DNA of 41,679 bases. Source: a virus. The notes below the pieces were generated by a model. It searched no databases. It was not told the DNA's origin and worked only from the letters and a program-made list of their open reading frames with translations. Of the stretch, positions 28,850-37,880 are shown in pieces. Both the position numbers and the translations under genes were made by a program. Within the stretch, counting starts at the first letter, position 1, and the number at the start of each line of letters is the position of its first letter. The stretch covers positions 1 to 41,679 of IMG/VR virus record IMGVR_UViG_3300045283_000101; one strand, 5' to 3'.

Positions 28850-29118
28850 GCGAACCGTCCAAACAGTTCATCGATTCCGGCGCAGATGATCTCGGCCTGA
28901 CGGAGAATCGAAAGTCCCTCGATGTAGGTATCACCGAGGAACTCGTGCTTCTTGGCAAACACCCAGTGGTCAACGACTGCTCGGTGGAACGCCGCCTTGT
29001 ACTGATCCGTCGAATAGTCCATCACGGTTCCCGAGTCTCGATCCTGCGGCGACTTCTCGTACTGCTCGAGGTAGTTGTTGAACCTCTCCTCGACGAACTT
29101 GTCGGCGTACCTCTTCAC
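28846..29118 (-). CDS. Helical hypothetical protein upstream of the epimerase
   Basis: The 90-aa product begins MKRYADKFVEERFNNYLEQY (GTG at 29118 overlapping the previous stop as GTGA) and has a DYSTDQYKAAFHRAVVDHWV core followed by YIEGLSILRQAEIICAGIDE. It is a compact helical protein with aromatic residues. Family unknown. It may be a structural accessory rather than an enzyme. Confidence 0.6.
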   Translation of the reverse strand: MKRYADKFVEERFNNYLEQYEKSPQDRDSGTVMDYSTDQYKAAFHRAVVDHWVFAKKHEFLGDTYIEGLSILRQAEIICAGIDELFGRFA

Positions 29119-29729
29119 GGGATCCGCACCGTCAACGCCGCATCCTCCGCAGCAACCTGCGCGGCCTCTTCCGTCTTCTTCTGCAACGCAGCGACCACCG
29201 ACTCGCGGTTCTGCATCGCCACCTCGTACTTCAACGCTTCGACGAGCACGCCGGCGTCCGCAGCGAACGGCGCGATCTTCGACGCATGCATCGAGTCGTA
29301 CGACGGCCACGGTGGCTTCAACGCCATCGGCTGCACAACCACGTAATCCTGGCCTTCGGGATGCTCGGTGAAGTGCTTGATGATCGTGTCCCTGACATCA
29401 CCCTCGTCGGCCCAGTCGGTGTCGTACACCGAGAAGGTGGGTCGCCACGCGGTATAGATCTGGCCGGCCATCGCGCCATCGCGCGTGTCCGGGTGCGCGC
29501 CCCACGCACTGGCACTGAACGGGTCGAGTGGGTCGCGGAGATCCCGCTTCGACCAGAACTGCATCGCGAACTCGATGTCGTACCCGACGAGGCCCGACTG
29601 GCGGAACTCGAGCCAGATCTGCGGCTTCACCACCTGGCGGCGCAGCACGCCGTTCTCGTCCTGGCCGATCTGCGCCACCTCGTTTCGTACCAGGTGGTTG
29701 TAGCGTGCTGATTTGCTGACGATGCGCAT
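29115..29729 (-). CDS. Hypothetical protein downstream of the capsid gene
   Basis: The 204-aa product starts MRIVSKSARYNHLVRNEVAQ at the ATG (29729) after the capsid terminator. It mixes strands and helices (QVVKPQIWLEFRQSGLVGYD, GQIYTAWRPTFSVYDTDW) and ends in a charged helix (SVVAALQKKTEEAAQVAAED). A location just after the major capsid gene suggests a head-completion or capsid-accessory protein, but I recognise no family. Confidence 0.6.
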   Translation of the reverse strand: MRIVSKSARYNHLVRNEVAQIGQDENGVLRRQVVKPQIWLEFRQSGLVGYDIEFAMQFWSKRDLRDPLDPFSASAWGAHPDTRDGAMAGQIYTAWRPTFSVYDTDWADEGDVRDTIIKHFTEHPEGQDYVVVQPMALKPPWPSYDSMHASKIAPFAADAGVLVEALKYEVAMQNRESVVAALQKKTEEAAQVAAEDAALTVRIP

Positions 29730-29756
29730 GAGTTTTCTGGCCTTTGATGGGTTGGC

Positions 29757-29790
29757 GAAGCCACCCCCAGCCGTGACTGGGGGTGGCTTC
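29757..29790 (-). terminator. Hairpin downstream of the major capsid gene
   Basis: A perfect 14-bp stem (GAAGCCACCCCCAG and its complement) with a 6-nt loop begins 11 nt after the capsid stop. The downstream side has no T-run, so it may be a leaky or factor-dependent terminator, or an mRNA-stabilising 3' end. Either would raise capsid mRNA over the following genes, which is common for a highly expressed head gene. Confidence 0.8.
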
Positions 29791-29800
29791 ATGGAGCCGA

Positions 29801-30982
29801 TCAGCTGTACGCCGTTACGGCCTTCAGGATGGCGTGGTTCTTCTCGTTGCCGACGAGCAGCGTCGCCTCGGTGAGGTACTCCGACTTGACGGAGTCCTCG
29901 TCGGGGGCCTGCCGGTTCTCGTACAGCTTCGTGTCGCGCGAGATGCCGTTCCCTTCGAGGGTGCACATGTACACGTCGGTCATGTCGACCAGGAACGCCC
30001 ACCCGCCGAACTGGGTGAGGTTGGTCGAGTAGTCGACCCATTCCCGCATGTTCACGACATCGACGACATCGCCGGCACCACTCTGGTACTGCTGGACGTG
30101 GACGCCCCACTTGGAGAGGTCCGGGCTCGGTGGTGCGAGCTTGCCCATCGGGAACGAGGACAGGCCGCTCATGATCAGCGGACTGCAGAACAGCACCTTG
30201 TTCCTCGATCCGAACCGGAACCCGGTGCGGAGGAACGTCTCAAACGCGGTCTGCGTGAGCGCGTTCGAGCCGGCCGACGTGATGTTGGTGACGATGAAGT
30301 CGGTCAGGCCGCCGGCGAACCCCTGTGGCTGGGTGCCGCCGGTGAACAGGTCACGCTGGCCCCAGAAGAACGTGTGCTCCCACGCGATCAGGTGCTCGAG
30401 CAGCTTCTTCTTCCGCTCCCGCTTCATGTCCGGCCCGCCGTACAGCTGCGAGGCTGCGAGGGTGTTGGTGGCGCCGAACGGGTGCCGCTGGATCTGGGTG
30501 TAGTTGAAGTTCGCGGTCAGCTTCGTCTGCTTGAGGGTGCCGATCGTGGCACCCTCCAGCGCCGCGTTGCCGACGTACACGACATCAACGCCCGACGCGG
30601 CGGTCGCGGCGTTGACGCCGCCGACGGAACGTGTCACGCCGGCGGTGTCCGTCGCCATCGCGGTGATCGCGACGTTCTCTCCGGTCGTTGCGATCCGCAG
30701 CACGTCGCCGACCCGGAAGTACTGGCCGGTACCGGCGGTCAGGCCGATCGTGGTGTCCGCCGACGCGGCGGTCGCGGCGAGCGCGGTGAGGCGCGGGATC
30801 AATTCGTCGGATAGCCATTCTTTCTTCTGGCTGAAGCACGTCTGCTTGTTGACGCGGTTCAGGAAGCGGGTGAACGGAGCGGCGTCATCCTCGAGCAGGT
30901 TGATGTAGTCGCTCATGTCGATCACGCGCTGGTTCGCGGTAATCGTGTTGTCGGACACGACTCCGGTAGCAATGGTTGCCAT
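29801..30982 (-). CDS. Major capsid protein (DUF5309/SU10-like)
   Basis: The 393-aa product starts MATIATGVVSDNTITANQRV. The remainder has the pattern of HK97-fold capsid proteins of the DUF5309 group: an N-terminal segment about the DMSDYINLLEDDAAPFTRFL helix, a core with KKEWLSDELIPRL, an ERKKKLLEHLIAWEHTFFWG segment and the C-terminal AFLVDMTDVYMCTLEGNGIS. It directly follows a scaffold-like gene and is followed by a strong hairpin. It forms the icosahedral shell. No prohead protease gene was recognised, so maturation may differ from HK97. Confidence 0.82.
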   Translation of the reverse strand: MATIATGVVSDNTITANQRVIDMSDYINLLEDDAAPFTRFLNRVNKQTCFSQKKEWLSDELIPRLTALAATAASADTTIGLTAGTGQYFRVGDVLRIATTGENVAITAMATDTAGVTRSVGGVNAATAASGVDVVYVGNAALEGATIGTLKQTKLTANFNYTQIQRHPFGATNTLAASQLYGGPDMKRERKKKLLEHLIAWEHTFFWGQRDLFTGGTQPQGFAGGLTDFIVTNITSAGSNALTQTAFETFLRTGFRFGSRNKVLFCSPLIMSGLSSFPMGKLAPPSPDLSKWGVHVQQYQSGAGDVVDVVNMREWVDYSTNLTQFGGWAFLVDMTDVYMCTLEGNGISRDTKLYENRQAPDEDSVKSEYLTEATLLVGNEKNHAILKAVTAYS

Positions 30983-31064
30983 CAGGTGGTTCCGTGAGCC
31001 TTTCTGGGATTCGTGTGGGTGATGGCGTTCGTTGCTAGGGCTCGAGCTGGCCTTGCGAGGTGTC

Positions 31065-32000
31065 CTAGCCCTGCCGGAACGTGCCGGCGGGGAACATGTC
31101 GACCGTCTCGTCGGGAGGCGGCTTCGCGACGCTTGATCGCGCCTGGGTGCGCGGCTTCTTCGCAGGTGTCTCCGACGCCTGGCCGGCGTCATTGGCTGCG
31201 AGCCGCATGTTGGTTTGCCACTCCTCCAAAGCGATCTGGCTCATCGCTGCCTGCAGGAGGCTGAACATCTTGTCCGGATCGGTCTGGTACGCCGGGTCCT
31301 GTGCGATCACGTTCTGCACGTTCGGTGTCTGGAGTCGCTCCATCACCTTCGGCAGGTACTCGGTCGCGTTCGGATACTCGTTCGCGAACCTGGCGATGGT
31401 GGCTTGCACCATCTGCTGCGTATGCGCCGACTGCAAGGGCTCGAGGTGCTGCGCATACGATGCTTCCATCTGTTCCGCCCTGGCGGCGATGATCGTCTCG
31501 ACGCGCCAATCGGTGGCTGCGACGGGATCCTGTGCCTGCCATAAGGCGAACAGCTGCGAGACGACCTGGGGTCCGCGATACCCGAACTCGTGCTGGTTCT
31601 CGGTCACCCACTCGATCACCTCCTGCGCCCGGGCAGGCTCCTGGATGATGATCTCCGCCAGTGGCTGTGCGTCATCGGCGCCGAGCACGGATCCCCAGAC
31701 GCCGAACGGATCCTCATCCTGCTGCTCCTGCTCCTCTTCGGGTGGTTGCTGGCGGGATTCGTGGAACTGGCGTTCGAGCTCCTTGTGCGCCTTCTCGGCA
31801 TCCTCGATCGTCTTGTACTTCCCGAAGATCAGCGGCGCCTCAGCAGCCGCATCCCCCTCCTCCTCCTCGCCATCCTCAGCACCCTCCTCGCCGGCGTCGG
31901 CGGTGTCGGGCGCCTCCTCCTCCTCTTCGGCGACGTCCGCTTCGTCCGTGTCGGGGTCTCTGAAGGTTCCTTCGGGGAACTGGTCAGCGATATCGGACAC
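31065..32000 (-). CDS. Scaffolding protein
   Basis: The 311-aa product starts at a GTG (32000) with AGGAGC six bases away. The first 60 residues are extremely acidic (runs of Glu), the middle is helical with QPPEEEQEQQDEDPFGVW and EWVTENQHEFGYRGPQVV, and the C-terminus is basic. This is typical of phage scaffolds, which direct capsid assembly and then leave. A FP(E/A)GTFR motif occurs at residue 8 and again near the end, which is unusual. Its position just before the capsid gene supports the call. Confidence 0.78.
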   Translation of the reverse strand: MSDIADQFPEGTFRDPDTDEADVAEEEEEAPDTADAGEEGAEDGEEEEGDAAAEAPLIFGKYKTIEDAEKAHKELERQFHESRQQPPEEEQEQQDEDPFGVWGSVLGADDAQPLAEIIIQEPARAQEVIEWVTENQHEFGYRGPQVVSQLFALWQAQDPVAATDWRVETIIAARAEQMEASYAQHLEPLQSAHTQQMVQATIARFANEYPNATEYLPKVMERLQTPNVQNVIAQDPAYQTDPDKMFSLLQAAMSQIALEEWQTNMRLAANDAGQASETPAKKPRTQARSSVAKPPPDETVDMFPAGTFRQG

Positions 32001-32009
32001 TTCTGGCTC

Positions 32010-32246
32010 CTAGTGTCGGCCGGTCACCGAAACTGGCCGCTTCGGCGTCGGGGTGGATGGTGCGATCAGGATCGTCTCGAGGCCGCGAATCTCGCTTGAC
32101 ACGCGCAGATACGCATCCCATGACAAGTCGCCGTGGATCAGCTGCCGGATCAGCGTGCCGCGTTTCGCTTCCAGGTGCTGCTCCAGCGCGTGCCATTCCG
32201 GCAGCATGTCGAGCCGGCTGATCAACAGCTGCAAGTCGTCATTCAT
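32010..32246 (-). CDS. Hypothetical protein before the scaffold gene
   Basis: The 78-aa product begins MNDDLQLLISRLDMLPEWHA (ATG at 32246, with a farther TTG at 32267) and has a helical region EQHLEAKRGTLIRQLIHGDL, then a Pro/Thr-rich tail. Such small helical proteins often precede scaffolds in phage head operons. No clear family. About 155 nt of weakly informative sequence separate it from the gene to its right. Confidence 0.5.
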   Translation of the reverse strand: MNDDLQLLISRLDMLPEWHALEQHLEAKRGTLIRQLIHGDLSWDAYLRVSSEIRGLETILIAPSTPTPKRPVSVTGRH

Positions 32247-32402
32247 CGCAGCATGTCCCACGGCCAAGGATCACTGATCGCCTTGGGCGTTTTCGGAGGC
32301 CAAGCGATGGTGGGGTGTGCCGCGCCGCCCGCTCCACGAGGGGAGGTGTGGTTGGCGCGGCCTGCCCATGCAAGCCATTGCCGACGGCCAGAGTCAACAT
32401 GG

Positions 32403-32642
32403 CTAGAGCAGTCCAAACATGACCAGCATCAACGCATCCTCTTCATCCGAAACGACCAGTTCCACCGGAGCCTCGACGACAGGCTTGACGGGGACACGCT
32501 TCTTCTCGGGAGGCGGGGGATGATGTTCATGGCGTTGCCGGTGTTCGCGGACCTGGTGGTCGGTGAGCGGGAACCAAGCCCCGCCACCCGTCACCTTGAC
32601 GCGTACCTTGACGCGTGGCCGGTACAGCAGCAGCAGGCTCAA
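32403..32642 (-). CDS. Hypothetical His/Pro-rich protein
   Basis: The 79-aa product begins at a TTG (32642) overlapping the methyltransferase stop as TTGA. It has a strand-like start (MSLLLLYRPRVKVRVKVTGG), a His/Pro-rich run (REHRQRHEHHPPPPEKKRVP) and a hydrophobic C-terminus (ALMLVMFGLL). The overlap and codon use support it only moderately. Function unknown. Confidence 0.45.
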   Translation of the reverse strand: MSLLLLYRPRVKVRVKVTGGGAWFPLTDHQVREHRQRHEHHPPPPEKKRVPVKPVVEAPVELVVSDEEDALMLVMFGLL

Positions 32643-33259
32643 CCATCAGCGCTCCCACCCGGCTTCGACGCAGTCAACGTGACGGACAAGTCACCGATCG
32701 CGTTCCAGTAGTGCTGCTTCGCGAATGCTTTCACCTCATCCGTGCGATGCTCGAACACCGCGCTGATGCCGCTCACGATGTTCGCGATCTTGAAATCACA
32801 CCTGACCGGGTAATGATCGAGGCCCTGCAGTTTCCGCCATCCGGCGTCGAGGTAGAACCATGTCGTCTCGTGGATGTACCGGGTATGCGTCGGATCCCAG
32901 AATGCGCGCTCGTTGATCGCGTACGGATGCTCCAACGTGACTTCGGCGCCGTCCGCGCAGATGCGGTGCACCTCGTCGAAGAACACGAAGAACCCGTCGC
33001 GGCCCTGGTACGCCGGCATGTAGTGCGGAATATGCTCAACGAGATGACTCGCATGCACATGACTGACGCTGTTATCAGCGAACGGCCACGGTTCGCCCGA
33101 GAACAAGTCGAATCGGGTGTCAGCGTCCGCGCCGGGAGCGTTGTCGACGCCGTGATACGAGTCGCGCTTCCGTTGTCCGCAGCCGAGGTCGAGCTTCAGG
33201 AGGTGGCCCTGGTCGGCGAGCGTCGACACGACCGGCTTCTTCCGCGCTCGAGTGGTCAC
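32639..33259 (-). CDS. Class I SAM-dependent methyltransferase
   Basis: The 206-aa product has motif I LDLGCGQRK (23-31), an Asp-containing loop (GVDNAPG), and the SHLVEHIPH helix typical of type 11/FkbM-like methyltransferases. The substrate is not evident. It is coupled to the GT-A glycosyltransferase upstream (GTG at 33259 overlaps that stop), so a sugar or glycan is a likely target. Confidence 0.82.
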   Translation of the reverse strand: MTTRARKKPVVSTLADQGHLLKLDLGCGQRKRDSYHGVDNAPGADADTRFDLFSGEPWPFADNSVSHVHASHLVEHIPHYMPAYQGRDGFFVFFDEVHRICADGAEVTLEHPYAINERAFWDPTHTRYIHETTWFYLDAGWRKLQGLDHYPVRCDFKIANIVSGISAVFEHRTDEVKAFAKQHYWNAIGDLSVTLTASKPGGSADG

Positions 33260-33978
33260 CAGACGACGCCTGTGGAGAAGTCGAGGTGTCCGACGCGGAC
33301 GTTGGTGTCGACGGCGATCCGCATCCCCGCTTCACGCATCGCCTTACACGCATACAGGTCCTGCGTCATCAGGCCCTTGCCTTCACTGCCGGTCAGGGTC
33401 TGGAAGATCGGCCGCTCGAGCCGCTTCAACGCGGAGATGCGGAACAGTGAGCAGCCCATCCCGATCCCGTTCGTCTCCTGCAGGCCGTGCTGATCAGGAT
33501 GGATCTGCTGCGGCTCGAAACTGACCGGAACACGTGCCGGATCACCGTAGATCATCGGAGCCCCCGCCTCGCCCTTCGTGAAGTAGAGGCTTCCAACCGC
33601 GTCGTACGGACCCTTCTCGATCGCCTCGACGAGCTTGATCAGCGCATCCGGCGGCACCAGGTTGTCGTGCTCGAGCGTGAGCAGGTACGACCACTCGTTG
33701 AGCTGCGAGTTGAAGATCACGTCGAGCGCGGCCTCGTATGCAGATCCGACTTCGGCTCGCTCGACCAGCATCCGGTACGCCGGCTGGTTCATTGGCGTCA
33801 GCAAGCTCCACCACGTCTCCACGATGCGAGGCTGGATTGGTCCGGTGACGGGTGCGACGATCACGGTTGACAGGTTCGCGTAGCCACGCTGCCGAGAGAG
33901 ACGCTTCTGCGTCTTCACGAGGTCACCGTTATGCGCGCCCGGGTCGTAGGCGAGGTGGATGATCGGCTGGTCCGACAT
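33256..33978 (-). CDS. GT-A family glycosyltransferase
   Basis: The 240-aa product has the compact layout of a GT2/GT-A enzyme: NLSTVIVAP strand, VERAEVGSAYEAALDVIFNS helix, LLTLEHDNLVPPDALI with EHDN as the metal/nucleotide motif (103-106), GMGCSLFR near 173 and a LDF-type end. It could add a sugar to a virion protein or carrier. It begins (ATG 33978) right after the stop of the head-fibre gene and is coupled to the methyltransferase. Confidence 0.82.
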   Translation of the reverse strand: MSDQPIIHLAYDPGAHNGDLVKTQKRLSRQRGYANLSTVIVAPVTGPIQPRIVETWWSLLTPMNQPAYRMLVERAEVGSAYEAALDVIFNSQLNEWSYLLTLEHDNLVPPDALIKLVEAIEKGPYDAVGSLYFTKGEAGAPMIYGDPARVPVSFEPQQIHPDQHGLQETNGIGMGCSLFRISALKRLERPIFQTLTGSEGKGLMTQDLYACKAMREAGMRIAVDTNVRVGHLDFSTGVVW

Positions 33979-35367
33979 CTAGGTGCTCATGATCGTGATG
34001 TTCGGCAGCAGCCACAACGAGAACGCGTTCGTGCCGCTGATCACGCTGGTGTGGATGCTGGACGGCACGACCAGCAGGTTCGTGGTTGTCGCGTTACTGG
34101 TGGTGGTGAACACGCCGAGGTACCGGAGTGGGCTGATCGCGACGCTCGTGCCGAACGCCTGATGGATGTTCGTTGCCGTGGTGCTGCCGATGTTCATGAA
34201 CGCGGCCGTATTCCACCCGCCGATACTCGCGCCGCTGGTGCGGTGCGTGTAGCCGTGCGCGATCCAGTAATCACCGGACGGGAGGCTGTTTGCTCCCGTC
34301 ATGAACGAGATCGGGTGCAAGCCGACGAAGTCGGCGGACACGGCGGCTCCAGACGCCTGCGTCGAGTTCGCGTTGCTATCGGTGCCCCACCACCACTTCG
34401 CGGTGTAGTTCGTCTGGCTGTTCTGCGACGCGACGACGTTGAAGATCATGCTCGACACCAGGCTGAGCGCGGTGTTCGCGTTCAGGGTGTAGATGCCGAG
34501 GTAGTGCGCGGCGCTGATACTTCCCGTGCCGGCTGAGATCGCGCCGCTGATGGCGCCACGGATCTGGTTGAACGTCACGTTCGGGTTGAGCACGTACGGC
34601 GCGATGTAGAAGTGCGCAGTCGTCTGCGTGGAACCACCGGTCGAGCCGGATGTGCCGCTGATCATCGAGCTGGTCGCGATCGGATTCGGGACCGCCGGCC
34701 ACATGCTGGCCGTATACCCCGACTGGGTCGCGGACACGGTGATCGTGGACGCTCCGGCACCCGTCGCCTGGCTCAGCGTCACCATCCCGGCACCCGCCAG
34801 CACCAGCCTCGAGCCGGTGTTCACGGTCGTATTGCCGGCCGTGTTCCCACCCGTCGACACGCCCGCGCTCAGCACGTCCTGCGTCTGCACCGTCTGCGTG
34901 GCAACGTTGATCGACAGGGTTCCACCGTTCGCATCCGTCGACTGACTGAGAGACACGGCGTTCGTGCCGACGAGCACCAGGCGGGTTCCCGTCACGCCAG
35001 TGGAACCAGCCGTGTTCCCAAGGCTGGATGCGCCTGCGGAGAAGGCTCCCGCACCGCCACCTGCGGCGCTCAGCGAGATGGTGTTCCCGTTCGCGTCCGT
35101 CGACTGGGACAGCGTCACGTTCTGCGAACCAACCAGCACCATCCTGGTCCCGCTCACGCCGGTCGAGCCGGCGGTGTTCCCGAGGTTCGAGACGCCGCCT
35201 GAGAACAGGCTCTGCGTCTGCACCGACTGGGCAGCCGCAGCGATGGTGATCGTCTGCGCGTTCGTGCCAACCGTCACGTTCGCACCGCCACTCAACACGA
35301 CGGTGCCAGTGCTGTAGAGGTTGTTCGATGCGGAGACGGCGCGAAGATCGAACTGCGTGAGCGGCAC
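33979..35367 (-). CDS. Repetitive head/tail-fibre-like protein
   Basis: The 462-aa product (GTG at 35367 overlapping the previous stop) has an N-terminal half of about three imperfect 45-55-residue repeats built on GNTAGSTGV-(S/T)GTR(M/L)VLVG and LSQSTDANG, each ending in a Thr/Ile/Ser strand. The C-terminal half is globular (from about residue 215) with many aromatic and Asn/Ser residues. Such repeats form beta-helical or trimeric spines in fibre proteins. Since it precedes the portal-proximal genes it may decorate the head or form a side fibre. Confidence 0.72.
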   Translation of the reverse strand: MPLTQFDLRAVSASNNLYSTGTVVLSGGANVTVGTNAQTITIAAAAQSVQTQSLFSGGVSNLGNTAGSTGVSGTRMVLVGSQNVTLSQSTDANGNTISLSAAGGGAGAFSAGASSLGNTAGSTGVTGTRLVLVGTNAVSLSQSTDANGGTLSINVATQTVQTQDVLSAGVSTGGNTAGNTTVNTGSRLVLAGAGMVTLSQATGAGASTITVSATQSGYTASMWPAVPNPIATSSMISGTSGSTGGSTQTTAHFYIAPYVLNPNVTFNQIRGAISGAISAGTGSISAAHYLGIYTLNANTALSLVSSMIFNVVASQNSQTNYTAKWWWGTDSNANSTQASGAAVSADFVGLHPISFMTGANSLPSGDYWIAHGYTHRTSGASIGGWNTAAFMNIGSTTATNIHQAFGTSVAISPLRYLGVFTTTSNATTTNLLVVPSSIHTSVISGTNAFSLWLLPNITIMST

Positions 35368-35813
35368 TACGGCGTCACCTCCGTGACACGCGCCGAGCCT
35401 GTCGCGCTCGCCCAGATCCCGTCTAGCTGGCCGGTATATCCGAACGGCACCTCGAAGTACCCATCCTGGTACAGCTTCACCGTGAAGCTCGTCGCGGATG
35501 CCGTCGCGCCGAGCTTCACGAACAGGAGGGCGGTCGAATCGTTGAACACCGCCGCTCCCACTCGCGACGTGTTCGACGCAAGCAGCGTCACGTTCGTCGC
35601 GGACGACGCGACGCTCGTGACCGTCGTCGTCGCGGCTCGAGGCGTCGGGTTGACGCGGAGACCGTTCGCGTCGCCGGCGATCGGCGTGGTGCCGTTCACG
35701 GTGCCGTCGACCAGCTTCACCCACTGCACCTGGCTGACCGGCTGGGTGCCGGCGACCGCGACCTCGTCGGACGCGACGGTGTAATCCACCAACGGTGGAT
35801 TCGAGACGGTCAC
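35367..35813 (-). CDS. Beta-rich virion decoration-like protein
   Basis: The 148-aa product (GTG at 35813) begins MTVSNPPLVDYTVASDEVAV and contains DANGLRVNPTPRAATT, VGAAVFNDSTALLFVKLG and the ending YFEVPFGYTGQLDGIWAS. Proteins with the same LLASN-(A/T)SR...IFNDSTA...EVP(F/Y)GYTG pattern are frequent near head genes of phages and are thought to be surface or decoration proteins. It is coupled to the fibre gene by a TAG/GTG overlap. Confidence 0.65.
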   Translation of the reverse strand: MTVSNPPLVDYTVASDEVAVAGTQPVSQVQWVKLVDGTVNGTTPIAGDANGLRVNPTPRAATTTVTSVASSATNVTLLASNTSRVGAAVFNDSTALLFVKLGATASATSFTVKLYQDGYFEVPFGYTGQLDGIWASATGSARVTEVTP

Positions 35814-35831
35814 GTTGTCGGCGATGGCTGG

Positions 35832-37880
35832 CTACCCGTCGACTTCGGCGCTGGTGATGTTGCCCTGCTTGTCGCGCTGGATCCGCATCTTCCGCTTCCC
35901 CTTCGCAGCAGGCGTGATCACGGGAGTCACGGTCACGTTCGGAGCGGCGACGTGCACGACCGGAGCAGGCACGGGACGGATATGCACCACCGGCGGATGC
36001 GATATCACCTGCGAATCAGGCACGTGGATCACCGGGTTGATGTGAATCTGCGGCTGCTGCGGCGGCGCGTACGGTTCGATCGCCTGGCCTTGACTGGGAT
36101 CCTGCGGCGGGCCCTGAGCGACGGCCTGTATCAACGCGGATGGATCAGGCGGCGCCTGACCATTCCCATTCGGTGCCGGCATCGGCATCCCAGGAGGCGC
36201 TCCAGGCTGCATCGGCGGAGCCACCCCCCAAGGAGCACCCGGCATCCCAGGAGGCACTGGCGGAGGCGGATCGTTCAGGTACGCCTCGCGATCATCCCCG
36301 TACGCCTCCGAGAAGTCCTCCACCAGCTCGCGGAAATTGATCTCACCCGGCATCAACGGCGCCAACCCCGCCAGCGTCTGCAGCTTGATCGTCGCCTCCA
36401 TCCTCCGCTGCTGCTGATTCATCGACTCCGACACATCAGCAACCTGGTACACGCACGTCGAGTTCGCGAGCTCGTACGGTTCGATCGTGTCCGGCTCGTA
36501 CTCACCACCACTCATGCTCATGATCAGTTCCGGCTTCGTCATCAACCGCTTGTTCAGCTCGATCTGCTGCTGACCAGCCCGATTCCTCGCATTCGCAAAC
36601 TGCGTCTTGAAGCTCATCAAGCGACGCTGCGCACCACTCTGCATCAGCGTGACCTCCGTCGCGGTCTGCTGATCAACGCTGCCGTCACCAGCCCCGCTGA
36701 CGTAGTCGACGGCGCCGGTGACGTCCTTCATGTCCTGCTTGATGCGATCCTCCGCGACCAGCACCGGCTCGATGATCGACGTGTTCGGCCGGTCCCACTG
36801 CGGAATCTGCCCCATATTGTCGACCGGGATACGCTGCGTGGGGAACCGATCTCCGAGGGCCTCCATGATCTCTGCGTTGGCGCCAGGGATGTACATGACG
36901 GAGTTCGCGAAAACCTCAGTGTTGTCGAGCCGCTGATTCATCAGCACCCACAACTCCGTCTGCTCATGCGCGATGAGCTCGCAGAGACTTTTCCCGACCA
37001 CGTGGCCGTCTCGTTCGATCGGCGTCGCGTACACGAATGGGATCAGGCCGTGCCCGAACGGGTTCCGCTCATCACGAATCACGACTTTCCGGTCCGCGAT
37101 CACCACCAACCGATCCTTCGTCCAGCGTTCGATGATCTCGATCGGCCCGGCGCGGAGTACCTCGTCGCGTTCCGCGCGGTCTTCGCCCGTGTTCACGTTC
37201 GGCGTCGCGACGGGCGTGTTCGGCGATGGTGGGATCTCGTCGACGTTCTGGTAGATCTTCTCTTCCTGCATCGCCATCAAGCTGGCCCGCGTTTCCCAGG
37301 TGCGGTAGTAGGTGGTGTCGATCTCTTCCGGACACGTCGCGTCGGGGTTCCACCAGAAGTCGCAGGCGTCGATCGGGATGAACGTCGGCTGGTCAAAGGA
37401 CAGCTCGGTGACCCAGACTGGGTCCTGTTCCTTCATCACGTTGCCCGGCGCGGCGGTAAACCTGCGATCTAGCACCTCGACCCATTCCTGTCGCCATCCG
37501 ACCTTCGCGATCGCGATGCCGCGCTTCAAGCCGCGACGCACGAACCGGGGCCACTTCTCCGCGAAGAAATCCTTATCCTCCTGCTTCGCGAGCAATAGCT
37601 CCCACTTGTCCGCCACGTGCTTGTCTTTCGGACTCAAGGGCTTGACGATCGGGTCGCTCGGCTCTTCCACGATCGCAGACACGACGGTCTCGATGAACTG
37701 CAACGCGAACGGTGGGTGCAGGTCGTGCCGCCACTTGGAGTCGGATGCTTTCAGGATCGCGTCGTAGACGTCGTCGAGTTGGCGGTACTTCTCGACGCGT
37801 TTCCGGTGCGGCTTTTCGGCTCGAGCGATTTCGCGTGCCAGGCTCAATGCGAGCCGGGTCTGTTCCGGGCTAAGCGCCAA
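35832..37880 (-). CDS. Portal protein
   Basis: The 682-aa product starts at a TTG (37880) with AGGA seven bases upstream, overlapping the ATP-grasp stop by 11 nt. It has the layout of large portal proteins: helical N-terminal region (SLAREIARAEKPHRKRVEKY), a mixed core with clip/stem-like segments (GLIPFVYATPIERDGHVVGK, SMFKTQFANARNRAGQQQ-type helix) and a Pro/Gln-rich C-terminus after about residue 530. It forms the dodecameric ring for DNA entry and exit. An ATG farther upstream at 37946 is the alternative but overlaps more. Confidence 0.82.
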   Translation of the reverse strand: MALSPEQTRLALSLAREIARAEKPHRKRVEKYRQLDDVYDAILKASDSKWRHDLHPPFALQFIETVVSAIVEEPSDPIVKPLSPKDKHVADKWELLLAKQEDKDFFAEKWPRFVRRGLKRGIAIAKVGWRQEWVEVLDRRFTAAPGNVMKEQDPVWVTELSFDQPTFIPIDACDFWWNPDATCPEEIDTTYYRTWETRASLMAMQEEKIYQNVDEIPPSPNTPVATPNVNTGEDRAERDEVLRAGPIEIIERWTKDRLVVIADRKVVIRDERNPFGHGLIPFVYATPIERDGHVVGKSLCELIAHEQTELWVLMNQRLDNTEVFANSVMYIPGANAEIMEALGDRFPTQRIPVDNMGQIPQWDRPNTSIIEPVLVAEDRIKQDMKDVTGAVDYVSGAGDGSVDQQTATEVTLMQSGAQRRLMSFKTQFANARNRAGQQQIELNKRLMTKPELIMSMSGGEYEPDTIEPYELANSTCVYQVADVSESMNQQQRRMEATIKLQTLAGLAPLMPGEINFRELVEDFSEAYGDDREAYLNDPPPPVPPGMPGAPWGVAPPMQPGAPPGMPMPAPNGNGQAPPDPSALIQAVAQGPPQDPSQGQAIEPYAPPQQPQIHINPVIHVPDSQVISHPPVVHIRPVPAPVVHVAAPNVTVTPVITPAAKGKRKMRIQRDKQGNITSAEVDG

